The notes: generated from the letters alone by a model not told the origin. Shown: positions 11,758 through 24,037, numbered from the stretch's first letter. The stretch: DNA of 64,000 nt from Cristatella mucedo (GCA_009760855.2 WPIO01000183.1:1-64000), one strand, 5' to 3'. Made by a program: numbers and translations.

Positions 11758-12822
11758 CGAGATGGAACGAGATGGAACGATATGGAACGAGATGAAACGA
11801 GATGAAATGAGATGGAACGAAATGAAACGAGATGGAACGATATAGAACGAGATTGAGCGAGGTAGAACGAGATGGAACGAGATGAAACGAGATGAAACGA
11901 GATGAAATGAGATGGAACGAGATGAAACGAGATAGAACGAGAACGAGATAGAACAGGAGAGAACGAGATAGGACAGGAGAGAACGAGATAGAACGAGAGA
12001 GAACGAGAGTTAGAGAGAGAGCAAGAGAGTGAGAGAGAGAAACGGGAGATAGAGTGAGAAGAGACAGAGAGACAGAGAGACAGAGAACGAGGGAGACAGA
12101 GAACGAAAGAGAGCGACAGAGCGAGAGAGAGCGAGATCGAGAGAGAACGAGAGAACGAGAAAACGAGAGGACGAGAGAAAACGAAAGAACGAGAGAGTAC
12201 GAGAGATAACGAGAGAGAACGAGAGAGAACGAGATCGAACGAGATCGAACGAGATCGAACGAGATCGAACGAGATCGAACGAGAGAGAACGAGAGAGAAC
12301 GAGAGAGAGCGGGAGCAAACGAGAGAGAACGAGAGAACGAGAGAACGAGAAAACAAGAAAACGAGAGAGAACGAGAGAACGAGAGAACGAGAGAACGAGA
12401 AAACGAGAGGACGAGAGAAAACGAAAGAACGAGAGAGTACGAGAGATAACGAGAGATAACAAGAGATAACGAGAGAGAACGAGAGAGAACGAGAGAGAAC
12501 GAGATCGAACGAGAGAGAACGAGAGAGAACGAGATCGATTGAGATCGATTGAGATCGAACGAGATCGAGCGAGATGAACGAGATGTAACGAGATGGAGCG
12601 AGATAAAAAACGAGAGAGAGGACGAGATGGAACGAGATAAAACGAGAGAACAAGAGACCGAGAGAGCTAGAGTTAGCGAGAGAGTTAGAGTTGGAGAGAG
12701 AGAGCGAGAGCTAGAGTTAGAGAGAGAAAGCGAGAGCTAAAGTTGGATAGAGAGAGAGCGAGAGCTAGAGTTGGAGAGAGAGAGAGAGAGAGCGAGAGCT
12801 AGAGTTGGAGAGAGAGCTAGCG

Positions 12823-12962
12823 CTAGAGTTAGAGAGCTAGAGTTAGAGAGCTAGAGTTAGAGAGCTAGAGTTAGAGAGCTAGAGTTAGAGAGCTAGAGTT
12901 AGAGAGCTAGAGTTAGAGAGCTTAGAGCTAGAGTTAGAGAGCTAGAGTTAGAGAGCTAGAGT
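12823..12962. repeat. 14-bp array, unit 1, fourth
   Basis: About 10 copies, again entered through CTAGCGCTAG, with one irregular copy (AGCTTAGAGC near 12919). Confidence 0.92.
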
Positions 12963-13129
12963 AGAACGAGAGAGAACGAGAGAGAACGAGAGAGAACGAG
13001 AGAGAACGAGAGAGAACGAGAGAGAACGAGAGAGAACGAGAGAGAACGAGAGAGAACGAGAGAGAACGAGAGAGAACGAGAGAGAACAAGAGAGCTAGAG
13101 TTAGAGAGAGAGAGCTAAAGTTAGAAAGC

Positions 13130-13155
13130 TAGAGTTAGAGAGCTCTCTAACTCTA
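13130..13155. repeat. 26-bp perfect palindrome, class T
   Basis: Lies 2189 bp after the class T copy at 10941, with matching flanks on both sides. Confidence 0.95.
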
Positions 13156-13331
13156 CGAGATGTTACGAGATGTAACGAGATGTAACGAGATGTAACGAGA
13201 TAGAATCAGATAGAACGAGATAGAGAAAGAACGAGATAGAACGAGATAGAACGAGAGAGAACGAGAGAGAACGAGAGACAACGAGAGAAAACAAGAGAGA
13301 ATGAGAAAACGAGAGGACGAGAAAGAACGAG

Positions 13332-13343
13332 AGAGAGCTCTCT
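13332..13343. repeat. Short palindrome, class S
   Basis: Preceded by GAAAGAACGAGAG, followed by AACTCTACGAGATAGAACG. Confidence 0.9.
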
Positions 13344-13609
13344 AACTCTACGAGATAGAACGAGACGAAATGACATGAAACGAGATGGAACGAGATGAAA
13401 CGAGATAGAACGAGATAGAACGAGAACGAGCGAGAACGAGAGAGAGAGAGAACGAGAGAGAACGAGAGAGAATGAGAGAGAATGAGTGAGAATGAGTGAG
13501 AACGAGAGAGAACGAGAGAGAACGAGAGAACGAGAGAGAACGAGAGAGAACGAGAGAGAACGAGAGAGAGAGCTAGAGTTAGAAAGAGAGAGAGCTAGAC
13601 TTAGAGAGC

Positions 13610-13635
13610 TAGAGTTAGAGAGCTCTCTAACTCTA
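13610..13635. repeat. 26-bp perfect palindrome, class W
   Basis: Last palindrome before segment A of unit 2. It corresponds to 26284. Confidence 0.95.
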
Positions 13636-14022
13636 CGAGATGGAACGAGATGGAACGAGATGAAACGAGATGAAATGAGATGGAACGAGATGAAACGAGA
13701 TGGAACGATATAGAACGAGATAGATTGAGGTAGAACGAGATGGAACGAGATGAAACGAGATGAAACGAGATGAAATGAGATGGAACGAGATGAAACGAGA
13801 TAGAACGAGAACGAGATAGAACAGGAGAGAACGAGATAGGACAGGAGAGAACGAGATAGAACGAGAGAGAGAACGAGAGAGAGAGAGAGAGCAAGAGAGT
13901 GAGAGAGAGAAACGGGAGATAGAGTGAGAAGAGACAGAGAGACAGAGAGACAGAGAACGAGGGAGACAGAGAACGAAAGAGAGCGACAGAGCGAGAGAGA
14001 GCGAGATAGAACGAGATAGAAC

Positions 14023-15176
14023 GGGAGTTATAGAGAGAGCAAGAGAGTGAGAGAAACGGGAGTTAGAGAGAGTGAGAAAGCGAGAGAGAACGATCGACAA
14101 TGAAATTAAGAGTGAGAGAGGTTAGGAGCAACAGAAAGCGAGAGAGATAGAGAACGAAAGCAAGAGCGCGAGAGCGAGAGAGAGAGAGAGCGAGAGAGCG
14201 AGAAAGCGAGAGAGCAAGTGAGAAGTAGAGTGCGAGGGAGCAAGAGAGTGACAAAGAAAGAAATTGACAGAGAGCGAGTGATAGAGAGCGAGTAAGAGAG
14301 AGCGAGTTAGCGAGTGCGTAGGAGCAAGAGAGAGAGCGAGAGAGCAAGAGAGAGACCGCGAAAAAGAGAGAAAGCGAGAGATCAAAAAAGATAGTGAGAT
14401 ATAGTTAGATAGAGAGCGAGTGAGTGGGAGCGACCGACAGAGCGAGAGCGTTGCGAGAGTAAACGGGAGAAAGAGAGAGAGAGAGCAAGAGGTTGCAAAA
14501 GCGAAAGAGCGAGAGAGAGAGCAAGAATGAGTGAGAGCCAGAGAAAGAGAGCGAGAAAGAGAGCGGGGAGAGAAAGCGAGAGAGAAAGTGAGAGAAAGTG
14601 AGTAAAGTAAGCCTAGTGATAGAGAGTGAGAGAGAGAGTAAGCGAGAGAGTAAGAGAGAAAGTGGGACAGAGAAAGCGAGAGAGAATGAGCGAAAGAGAT
14701 AAAGAGAGCGAGAGGTAGGGAGCAAAAGAAACAGAGCGAGAGAGGATGAGCGAGAGAGGGAGAGAGAGATAGTGAAAGAGAGCGAAAGATAGAGCGATGG
14801 AGATAGAGAGAGCGTGAAAGGACGAGTGAGAGTGAACGAGTAAGAAAGAGCGACCAAGGTAAAGAGAACGAGAGAGAGCGGGAGATAAAGCGAGAGCGAA
14901 AGAGAAAAAGAAAGCGGGTAAGAGAGAGTGAAAGAGCGAGAGCTAGAGACAGAGAGAGAGAGAGAGCGAAAGCGAGACTGAAGGAGATAGGGCAAGAGAG
15001 ATAGAGAGAAAGAGAGATATAGAGAAAGAAGAGATAGAGATAGAGAAGAAGAAGATAAAGAAAGAGATAGAGAAAGAAGAGATAGAGAAAGAAGAGATAG
15101 AGAAAAAGCGAGAGAGACCTAGAGAGTAAGAGAGCGAAAGAGAGAGCGAGTGAGAGAGCCAGCGAGTTAGAGAGAC

Positions 15177-15215
<39 letters not shown>

Positions 15216-15736
15216 AAGAGGCAAAAGAGAGAGCAAGAAAGAGAAAGCGAGACAGAAAGCGAAAGAGAAAGCAAGAGCGTTGGAGAGCGAGAGAGAGCGA
15301 ATGCAAGGGCGGGACAGCAAGAGAGAGTAAGAAAGAGAGAGCGAGAGACTAGGCGAGATGCAGAGAAACAGAGAGAAAGCAAGAGAGAGTAAGTGAGAGT
15401 GAGTAGTAGAGAGCGAGTGTGCAAACGCGAGCGAGAGAGAGCGAAAGAATGCGAGAGTGAGCGAGATAGCGAGACAGAGAGATCGACAGCGACTGAGAGG
15501 GCCAGTGAGAGAGTAACAGAGAGAGCAAGATAGAGAGAGAGACCGAGAAATAGAGCGGAAGGGAGAGATATAATATAGCAAGAGAGACAGAAAGAGAGAA
15601 CAAGAAAAAGAGAGGAAGAGAGAGGAGATTAAGAGCCAGATGAAGCGAGGGAGAGAAAGAGCGAAATTAAGAGCGAGAGAGTAAGCGAGAGCGAGAGCCA
15701 GAGAGAGAAAAATAGAGTGAGACGAGCAAGAGAGAG

Positions 15737-15776
<40 letters not shown>

Positions 15777-16490
15777 GGAGTAATAGAGAGAAAAAGAGAG
15801 AGAGTGAGATTTAGAGAGAGCGAGTAAAAGAGAGTGAGTAAGAGAGAGCGAATCAGGCAGAGCTTGAGAGCAAGAGAGAGTGAGAGAGCGACAGAAAGCG
15901 GGACATAGCGAGAGAGCAACAGAGAGCGCGCGAAAGAGAGAAAGCGAGAGAGTGAGCGAGATAGAGAGAAACAGAGACAGAGAGCAAGAGAGTGAGAGAG
16001 AGAGTGAGATATCGCTTCATAGAGAGCAAGAGAAAGCGAGCGAGAGAGCGAGAGCACGGTGAACGGAAGAAAGAGAGTGAGAAAGAGAGCGAGAGGAAGC
16101 AAGAGAGATAGAGAGTGCAAGAAAGAGAGAGAGTGCAAGAGAGAGAGAGAGAGAGAAACAGAGAAAGAGGGCGAGAAAGAGAGCGGAGAGAGAGAGAGCG
16201 AGAGAAAGTGAGAGAAAGAGAGTAAAGGAGACCGAGAGATAAAGAGCAGAGAGAGTAAGCGAGAGAGAGAGAGAGAAAGTGAGACAGAGAAAGCGAAAGT
16301 GAGCGAGAGAGATAGAGGGAGCAAAAGGGAGAGAGAGAGAAAGACGGTAAGCGAAAGCGAGAGAGAGAGATTGCGATAGAGAGCGAAAGTTAGAGCGAGA
16401 GAGAGCGAGAGAGAGCAAGTGCGAGAGAACGAGTAGGATAGAGCAAGCGAGTGAAAGAATGCCATTTTAAGAGAACGAGAGAGATAAAGC

Positions 16491-16531
<41 letters not shown>

Positions 16532-18278
16532 CGAGAGAGAGCGAAAGCAAGAGCAATAGAGAAGAAGCGAGAGACTGAGTGATATAGAGAGAAACAGAGA
16601 GACAGAGATCAAGAGAGTGAGAGACAGTGAAATATAGCTAGATAGAGAGCGAGCTAGAGAGTGCGAGCGAGAGAGAGCCAGAGCTTTGCGAGAGTGAGCG
16701 GGAGAAAGAGAGAGTGAGAAAGAGCGAGAGAGAGGAAGCAAGAGCGAGAGAAAGCGAGAGATAGAGAGAGCAAGAGTTGTGAGTGAGCGAACCAGAGAAA
16801 GAGATCGGGGAGAGAGAGCAAATGAGAACGTGAGAATAAGAGAGTAAAGGAGAGCCAGTGATAGAGAGCAAGCGAGAAAGTAAGCGAGTGTCCGAGAGGA
16901 ATTGAGACAGAGGAAGCGAGAGAGAGTGAGCATTAGAGATAGAGCGAGATAGAGCGAGCGAGAGCTAGGGAGCAAAAGAGAGAGAGCGACAGATAGAGCA
17001 AGAGATAGGCAGACAGAGACAACTTGAGTGTGAGGGAGCAAGAGAGAGAAACAGAGTAGGAGAGCGAGTGATCGAGAGCGAGTAAGAGTGAGCGAGTTGA
17101 AGGAGAGCGTGAGAGCAAGAGAGAGCAATAGAGCGAGGGAGAGCGGGGGAGAAAGCGAGAGAGCAAGACAGAGAGCGCGAAAGAGAGAGCGAGCGAGAGA
17201 CAGAGCAACGGAGAGAGGGTACGGGAGAGCAAGAGCAGGAGAAAGAGAAACGTGACCAAGGGCGTAAGTATAAGCAAGAGAGGGAGAGGTCGAGAGAGTG
17301 AGAGCAGGATCGAGAGCGACTGAGCGAGAACGACAAAAAGAGCGAGAACCAGAGAGAGATAGAGGCCTAGAAACGGAGAGAAAGAGCGAGCGAGAGCGAC
17401 AGAGAGGAAGACCGAGAGGAAGAGAGAGCGAGACAGAAAGATCGAGATAGTGACAGCGAGAGAGAGAGAGCGAGAGCGAGAGCAAAAGAGCGAACGGGGG
17501 AGAGAAAGAGGAGACAGAGAAAAAGCTAGAGAGAGACGGGTAGAGCGCGAAAGAAATCAAGAGAGAGAGAAAGCAAGCGAGAGTGAGAGAGCGAGAGAAA
17601 GCGAGAGACAGCGAGAGAGACAGAGTTTTAGAGAGCCGGTGACAGATAGAAAGCGCAAAAGAATGTGAGATCGCGCGAGAGTGAGAGAGAATGAGAGTCA
17701 GAGGAAGAGAAAGCGAGAGACAAAGGGAGCGAGAGAGCAAGCAAAAGAGCAAGCGAGAGAGGGCGAGAAAAGATAGTGAGAGAGAGAGAGAGAACGAGTG
17801 AGAAAGAGAGCGAGAAAGAAAACAAGTGAGAGACAGCAAAATAGAGCGAAAAAGAAAACGGAAAAAGAGCTAGGGTGAGAGAGCGAGAGCAAGAGAAAAT
17901 GAGCCTGCAAGAAAGCGAGAGTGCAAGAGAGAGAGAGCAAGAGAGAGGAAGCGAGAGAAAGAGGGAGAGCGAGCGGGAGAGAGAGACAGCGCTAGAGAGA
18001 CGGAGAGAGAGAGAGAGAGCGATAGTAAAAAAGTTAGCGAGCGCGAAAGATATTGCGAGTTCGCGAAATGCGGAGCTAGTGAGAGAGAGAGAAAGCGAGT
18101 GGGAAAGCGAGTGGGAAAGCGAGAGAATGAGAGGGCGAGAGAGAGAGAGAGGAGGAGTGAGAGAGAGAGTGAGATACAGTGAGTAATAGAAGGCGAGTGA
18201 GAAAGAGCGAGAGACAAGAGAAAAAAAAAAAAAAAGGGCGAGAGACAGAGCAAGAAAGTATGAGCAAGGGAGATGGAG

Positions 18279-18313
<35 letters not shown>

Positions 18314-18563
18314 AATAGAGTGAGAGAGAGCGAGAGAGAGAGTAAGCGGGAGCAATAGACTGAGGGAGAGAGCCTCAGACTAAAGTGAGACAGAAAGAGA
18401 TAGCGTAAGAACGAAATAGCGAAGGAGAGAGCAGAAGAGAGCGTAAAATACCAAGAGAGAAAGGAGTAGCGGGAGCGAATAAAAGAGAGCGAGTGAGGTT
18501 ACAAGTGAGTGGAAGAGAGCAGGAGAGGGCGAGATGGTAAGAACGAGAAAAACAGAGTGCGGG
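14023..18563. repeat. Segment A (unit 2)
   Basis: Matches 276-4806 with nearly constant offset beyond about 1150. A run of 15 A at 18221-18235 replaces the CAAGAGAGAGAAAAAAA found at the same place in unit 1. The longest minus-strand open frame here (15629-17839) is only Ser/Leu/Arg dipeptide-like repeat sequence. Confidence 0.9.
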
Positions 18564-19904
18564 AACTTAAATTATTATATGAGAGGATTTATAAAGGTAA
18601 AGGATATATATATTTAAAAAAGGCGCGTAAATGGTTTTATTAGGAGAGATAACTTCTTCAAAATGTGGGTGGAAGGTATTACCAGTAGGATAATCATCAC
18701 TTCAAGAGATTTGTTATAACAATTAAGGATATATTTTCCAAAAAAGAACGAGTAAATGGTTTTTATTAGTAGATCACTTACTCGTAATGCCTGCGGTCAA
18801 AGATCCTTCTAGTAAAATAATAAATTATTCAATAAGCCTATGTAAAGAAATCATGGATATATTGCTCCGGAAGAAAAGACGCGTAAATGGTTTGAGCAGT
18901 GTAGATAACTTACTAAGAAGGCCGGCGGTTTAAAGGTTCCAACAGCGGGATAGCGAAGTAATAATTGAAAATAATGACATGTATTATTTAAATTAATGAA
19001 TAATGATTAAGGATATATACTTCCAATAAAACAAAGTAACCATAACAAGTCTTAGCAGGGAAGAACGCCTGCGCTTTGTTGCATCGGCCAGCGGGCTAAT
19101 AAATCACTTTTTGACACAATAGTTATCGCTAAAGGATACACAGTTCTAGAAGAAAAGACGCGTAAATGGTTTTAGGAGGGAAGATAACTTACTCGAAACG
19201 CCAGTGGTTATAGAGTACCACATGTAAGATACAATATTTAATGAGACTATGTATACAACTAAAGGATGTATATTTCCGAAAGAGAAGACGCGTAAATAGT
19301 TTTAGCGGGGTAAACAACTTACTCGGAACGCTGATGTTTTGATGATTCTACCAGCATACTATCGAAGTATTTATTGAGACTAATTTAAACACTAAAGGAT
19401 GTATATTTCCGAAAGAAAAGATGCGTAAATGGTTTCAGCAGGGCAAATAACTTACTCGGAACTACGGCGGTTTGACGGATCTACCAGCAGGATAACGGAG
19501 TATTTCTTAAGTAATCTTAACACTAAAGGATATATCTTTCTGGAAGAAACACGGGGCGAAAAAAGTTTCAGCAGGGCAGATAAGTAACCTGAACGTAAGT
19601 AACGCCTGCGGTATAAAGTATCTACCAGAGTGGTAATGAATTATTTATTAGGACAATTAATAATACTAGAGGATATGCGTTGATGGAAGACAAGACGTGT
19701 AAATGGTTTGTGCAGGAAAGATAACTTGCTCGAAAAGCCGGCGGTTTAAAAGATGTACCAGCGGTTAACGAAGTACCCTTTGAGACTAATTATACCACTA
19801 AAGGATATAGATTTCTGGAAGAAATAAGGCGCCTAAAAAGTTTCATCAGCGGTATAAGTTTCCTGCAACACCTGCTGTTTGAAAGATCTACCATTGGGTC
19901 AACA
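18564..19904. repeat. Segment B (unit 2)
   Basis: Exactly 1341 bp, as in unit 1, with about three visible differences (an extra T near 18757 and GCAGATAAG in place of GATAGATAAG near 19573). Ten monomers in the same order. Confidence 0.92.
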
Positions 19905-19998
19905 GACCGCCGTCGACTAGCGATAGCGACGAGCGACCTTATAGTGGTGAGTGACCTATAACAAGAAGCTAGTGTCGAAGGAAGCAGTAATATGTAAT

Positions 19999-20047
19999 AT
20001 TATATATATATATATATATGTATATAAAATTATATATATATATTATA
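19999..20047. repeat. TA-rich array, first C sub-block, unit 2
   Basis: Same composition as 6240-6290, two bases shorter. Confidence 0.9.
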
Positions 20048-20421
20048 AGTTAGAATATACAACAAGAGATATAAGCTGGTAGTCCTTTCAAACTATTGGT
20101 AATCATCACAAGGAAATTCCCTTTCCTGCTGAAAAAAATAAACAATTTTTTTTTGCCTTCGTACAGCCTTCAATTTAAGAAAGTAAACATCCTAAACTTA
20201 GTGTCAGCTCGGCCGACTTATGACCTAAATGACCAGATAGAAACCGCAAGAGATAGACCACAAGCTACATACCTTCAGTGAGAGACCGCAAGCGAGAAGC
20301 CGCCAGAGAGACCGCCAGCGAGAGACTGCCGAAGAGAAACCGCCGTCGACTAGCGATTGTGACGAGCGACGAGCGAATTTATAGAGGCTAGCGACCTATA
20401 ACAAGGAGCGAGTGACAGAAG

Positions 20422-20496
20422 ATATATATATTAAATATATTATATAAATATATATTATATATTTATATATCATATATAATATATATATATAATATA
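20422..20496. repeat. TA-rich array, second C sub-block, unit 2
   Basis: Counterpart of 6665-6737 with small rearrangements at both ends (GATATATATATTAAATAT at the left, AATATAGATAG at the right). Confidence 0.88.
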
Positions 20497-21481
20497 GATA
20501 GTAGATAGAACAAGTGATAGAAGCTGGTAGTTCCTTTAAACCACCTTTATCACAAGGGAATTATCTTTCCTGCTAAAAACAATAAACATTTATTTCTTAC
20601 CTCCGTGAAAAATACGTCTATATAAGAAAAGGAAAATCCTAAACTTAGTGTCAGCTCGACCGACCTATGACCTAAACGACTATGCACGTAAACACGGATA
20701 GAGGCCGCAAGAGACAGACCACCAGCTGCATACTGTCGGTGGGAGACCGCAAGCGTGAGGCCGCCAGACTGGTGGCGAGAGACCGACGGCAAGAGACCGC
20801 CAGCCAGAGCATGTCAACGAGTAACCGCCGGTAAGAGACCGCCAGAGTGAGTGACTGCCTGCGAATGACCGCCAGCGAGAGACCGCTAGCGAGAATCCGT
20901 TAAAGAGACCGCCAGAGAGGGACAGCCCGCGAATGACCGCTAGCGAGAGACCAGTTGCTACAGACCGGTACAGATATACCGCTAGACCGCTAGCGCCAGG
21001 CCGCTAGCGAGATACCATGAAAAAGGAACCGCCAGACCGCCATAATGAGACCGTAAGAAAAAAAACGGCCTGCGAGATACTGCAAACGAGAGACCGCTAG
21101 TGAGAAACCATAAAAGAGAGACTGCCAGACCGCTAGAGAGAGTCGGCCCGCGAATGACCACTAGCGAGATACCACTAGCGAGAGACCGTTAAAAAGAGAC
21201 TGCCATACCGCAAGCGAGATACCGCAAGCGAGATACCGCAAACGAGAGACCGCAAACGAGAGACCGCTAGCGAGACACCGCCAGACAGAGATTGCCAGAG
21301 ACAGACCGCCAGCTACATACCGCCAGGTTCAAACCGCCAGTGAGAGACCGCCAGCGAGAGACTGCTGAAGAGAGACCGCCGTAGACTAGCGATAGCGACT
21401 AGCGACAAGCGACTTTACACAGACGAGCGACCTATAAGGAGCGAGAAACAAAAAAAACATTATATAATATATGAATTTTAC

Positions 21482-21483
<2 letters not shown>

Positions 21484-21515
<32 letters not shown>
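21484..21515. repeat. Perfect (AT)n array, third C sub-block, unit 2
   Basis: About 16 AT dinucleotides, equivalent to 7725-7757. Confidence 0.92.
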
Positions 21516-21517
<2 letters not shown>

Positions 21518-22354
21518 ATAGAAGATAGAGCAAGAGATAGAAGCTGGTAGTTCCTTCAAACCACCGTTATCATCAACCACAGTCACAAGGAAATTATCTC
21601 CCCTGCTAAAAGAAAAATAGACACACTCATTTTTAACGTTCATGAAAAGTACGACTATATAAGATAATGAAAATACTAAACTTAGTGTAAGCTCGGCTGA
21701 CTAATGTCCTGAATGACAATGCACGTAAACACAGACAGAGACCGCCAGAAAGAGACCACCAGACCAGCTACATAGTGACTGACAGTGAGAGACGCCAGCG
21801 AGCGGCCGCCAGAATGCTACTGAGAGACCGACGGCGAGAGACCGCCAGCCAAAGCCAGCTAAAGAGTAACCGCCGGTAAGAGAGCGCCAGAGAGTGACGG
21901 CCCGCGAATGACAGCCAGTGGGAGACCGCTAGCGAGAGACCGTTAATGAGGTATCGCCAGACCCATAGCGAAGGACCGTGAAAAAGTGACCGCCAGAGTG
22001 AGACCACCAGCGAGTAACCGTGAAAGTGAGCATCAGAGAAAGATGGTCCGCGAATGACCGCTAGCGAGAAGTAGCTACAAACGAGCCCGCTGGACCGCTG
22101 GCGCCGGGCCTCTAGTGAGAACGAGTGACCGCAACACAGATATTGCCAGAGACTGTGCGCCAGCTACATACCGCTAGTGAGAGACTGCAGAAGACAGACC
22201 GCCGTAGGCGTTAGCGACTTAATAGGGACGAGCGACCTATGAGAAGAAAGAGGCAGAATAGATATATTATGTAAATTGATTGAAGAAAGAACGCGAGAGA
22301 ACGCGAGAGAACGAGAAGGAACGCTAGAGAACGAGAAAGAACGCGAGAGTTAGC

Positions 22355-22521
22355 TAGAGAGCTAGAGTTAGAGAGCTAGAGTTAGAGAGCTAGAGTTAGA
22401 GAGCTAGAGTTAGAGAGCTAGAGTTAGAGAGCTAGAGTTAGAGAGCTAGAGTTAGAGAGCTAGAGTTAGAGAGCTAGAGTTAGAGAGCTAGAGTTAGAGA
22501 GCTAGAGTTAGAGAGCTAGAG
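22355..22521. repeat. 14-bp array, unit 2, first
   Basis: About 12 copies after a decamer lead that is shorter than in unit 1. Confidence 0.92.
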
Positions 22522-22617
22522 TAGAACGAGAGAGAACGAGAGAGAACGAGAGAGAACGAGAGAGAGAGAGAGAGAAAGAGAGCTAGAGTTAGAGAGAGAG
22601 AGCTAAAGTTAGAAAGC

Positions 22618-22643
22618 TAGAGTTAGAGAGCTCTCTAACTCTA
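22618..22643. repeat. 26-bp perfect palindrome, class T
   Basis: First palindrome of unit 2, followed by CGAGATGTTACGAGATG. Confidence 0.95.
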
Positions 22644-22829
22644 CGAGATGTTACGAGATGTAACGAGATGTAACGAGATGTAACGAGATAGAATCAGATA
22701 GAACGAGAAAGAGAAAGAACGAGATAGAACGAGATAGAACGAGATAGAACGAGAGAGAACGAGAGACAACGAGAGACAACGAGAGAAAACAAGAGAGAAT
22801 GAGAAAACGAGAGAACGAGAAAGAACGAG

Positions 22830-22841
22830 AGAGAGCTCTCT
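22830..22841. repeat. Short palindrome, class S
   Basis: Followed by AACTCTACGAGATAGAACG. No class W follows before the next T, unlike most series. Confidence 0.9.
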
Positions 22842-23248
22842 AACTCTACGAGATAGAACGAGACGAAATGACATGAAACGAGATGGAACGAGATGGAACG
22901 AGATGAAACGAGACGAGATGAAATGAGATGGAACGAGAGAGAGAACGAGAGAGAACGAGATCGATTGAGATCGATTGAGATCGAACGAGATCGAGCGAGA
23001 TGAACGAGATGTAACGAGATGGAGCGAGATAAAAAACGAGAGAGAGGACGAGATGGAACGAGATAAAACGAGAGAACAAGAGACCGAGAGAGCTAGAGTT
23101 AGCGAGAGAGTTAGAGTTGGAGAGAGAGAGCGAGAGCTAGAGTTAGAGAGAGAAAGCGAGAGCTAAAGTTGGATAGAGAGAGAGCGAGAGCTAGAGTTGG
23201 AGAGAGAGAGAGAGAGAGCGAGAGCTAGAGTTGGAGAGAGAGCTAGCG

Positions 23249-23407
23249 CTAGAGTTAGAGAGCTAGAGTTAGAGAGCTAGAGTTAGAGCTAGAGTTAGAG
23301 AGCTAGAGTTAGAGAGCTAGAGTTAGAGAGCTAGAGTTAGAGAGCTAGAGTTAGAGAGCTAGAGTTAGAGAGCTAGAGTTAGAGAGCTAGAGTTAGAGAG
23401 CTAGAGT
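23249..23407. repeat. 14-bp array, unit 2, second
   Basis: About 11 copies with one short copy (TTAGAGCTAGAG near 23284). Entered through CTAGCGCTAG. Confidence 0.92.
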
Positions 23408-23504
23408 AGAACGAGAGAGAACGAGAGAGAACGAGAGAGAACGAGAGAGAACGAGAGAGAACAAGAGAGCTAGAGTTAGAGAGAGAGAGCTAAAGTTAGA
23501 AAGC

Positions 23505-23530
23505 TAGAGTTAGAGAGCTCTCTAACTCTA
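23505..23530. repeat. 26-bp perfect palindrome, class T
   Basis: Followed by CGAGATGTTACGAGATG and five GTAACGAGAT-type decamers. Confidence 0.95.
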
Positions 23531-23736
23531 CGAGATGTTACGAGATGTAACGAGATGTAACGAGATGTAACGAGATGTAACGAGATAGAATCAGATAGAA
23601 CGAGAAAGAGAAAGAACGAGATAGAACGAGATAGAACGAGATAGAACGAGAGAGAACGAGAGAGAACGAGAGACAACGAGAGACAACGAGAGAAAACAAG
23701 AGAGAATGAGAAAACGAGAGAACGAGTAAGAACGAG

Positions 23737-23748
23737 AGAGAGCTCTCT
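23737..23748. repeat. Short palindrome, class S
   Basis: Preceded by GAGTAAGAACGAGAG, as at 11153. Confidence 0.9.
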
Positions 23749-24025
23749 AACTCTACGAGATAGAACGAGACGAAATGACATGAAACGAGATGGAACGAGA
23801 TTGAACGAGATGGAACGAGATGAAACGAGATAGAACGAGAACGAGATAGAAGAGAGACGAGAGAGAGAGAGAGAGAAGAGAACGAAGAGAGAGAACGAAA
23901 GAGAACGAGAGAGAACGAGACAGAACGAGAGAGAACGAGAGAGAACGAGAGAGAACGAGAGAGAACGAGAGACAACGAGAGAAAACAAGAGAGAATGAGA
24001 AAACGAGAGAACGAGTAAGAACGAG

Positions 24026-24037
24026 AGAGAGCTCTCT
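24026..24037. repeat. Short palindrome, class S (second in the block)
   Basis: Lies 289 bp after the S at 23737. It is equivalent to the S pair of unit 1, lengthened by the irregular patch near 23851-23890. Confidence 0.9.

Larger units (their letters stand above)
10941..13129. repeat. Internal ~2.19-kb repeat of D, unit 1
   Basis: Runs from one class T palindrome to the next and contains classes T, S, S, W in order. The following block (13130 on) begins a second T-S-W series. The equivalent block in unit 2 is 23505-25717. Confidence 0.8.
1..13790. repeat. Higher-order repeat unit 1 (A-B-C-D), 13.79 kb
   Basis: The sequence starting at 1 (TGAAACGAGATAGAACGAGA) recurs at 13791 and 26465, and the same order of segments follows each time: purine-rich A, AT-rich B, GACCGC-type C, decamer/14-mer D. 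The offset to unit 2 is 13790 at the start, 13757 in B and 13760 in C, so only small indels separate them there. Unit 1 is longer than unit 2 mainly because D carries about 1.1 kb more. Confidence 0.93.
8524..14022. repeat. Segment D, decamer and 14-mer arrays with palindromes (unit 1)
   Basis: The dominant period is 10 bp: GAACGCGAGA at the left edge, then GAACGAGAGA, GAACGAGATG, GTAACGAGAT and GATCGAACGA variants in separate runs. Runs of the 14-mer TAGAGTTAGAGAGC lie at 8647, 8838, 10669 and 12823. Eleven palindromes mark the switches between runs. A 192-bp stretch at 10395-10586 recurs at 12549-12740, so part of D is duplicated at about 2.15 kb. Near 12020-12130 the array also contains the GTGAGAGAGAGAAACGGGAG passage that precedes segment A. 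Nothing coding: the 10-bp unit has no stop on the minus strand in any frame. Confidence 0.9.
19905..22283. repeat. Segment C (unit 2)
   Basis: Sub-block starts at 19905, 20338, 21374 and 22197 (truncated). Sequence and sub-block lengths match unit 1 apart from a few A-run and TA-array length changes. Confidence 0.88.

Noticed and set aside
15629-17839. 736-codon minus-strand open frame, and many similar long Ser/Leu/Arg frames in the A and D segments
   Set aside because: The minus strand is CTCTCT-like sequence without stop codons. Several frames are open at once, the residues are almost only S, L, R, F, V, and indels between units shift the frames.
20096-20281. 61-codon plus-strand frame in the C core (units 2 and 3)
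   Set aside because: Unit 1 has an extra A in the run near 6374 that breaks the frame, and the end of the frame lies in the GACCGC minisatellite. No recognisable domain.
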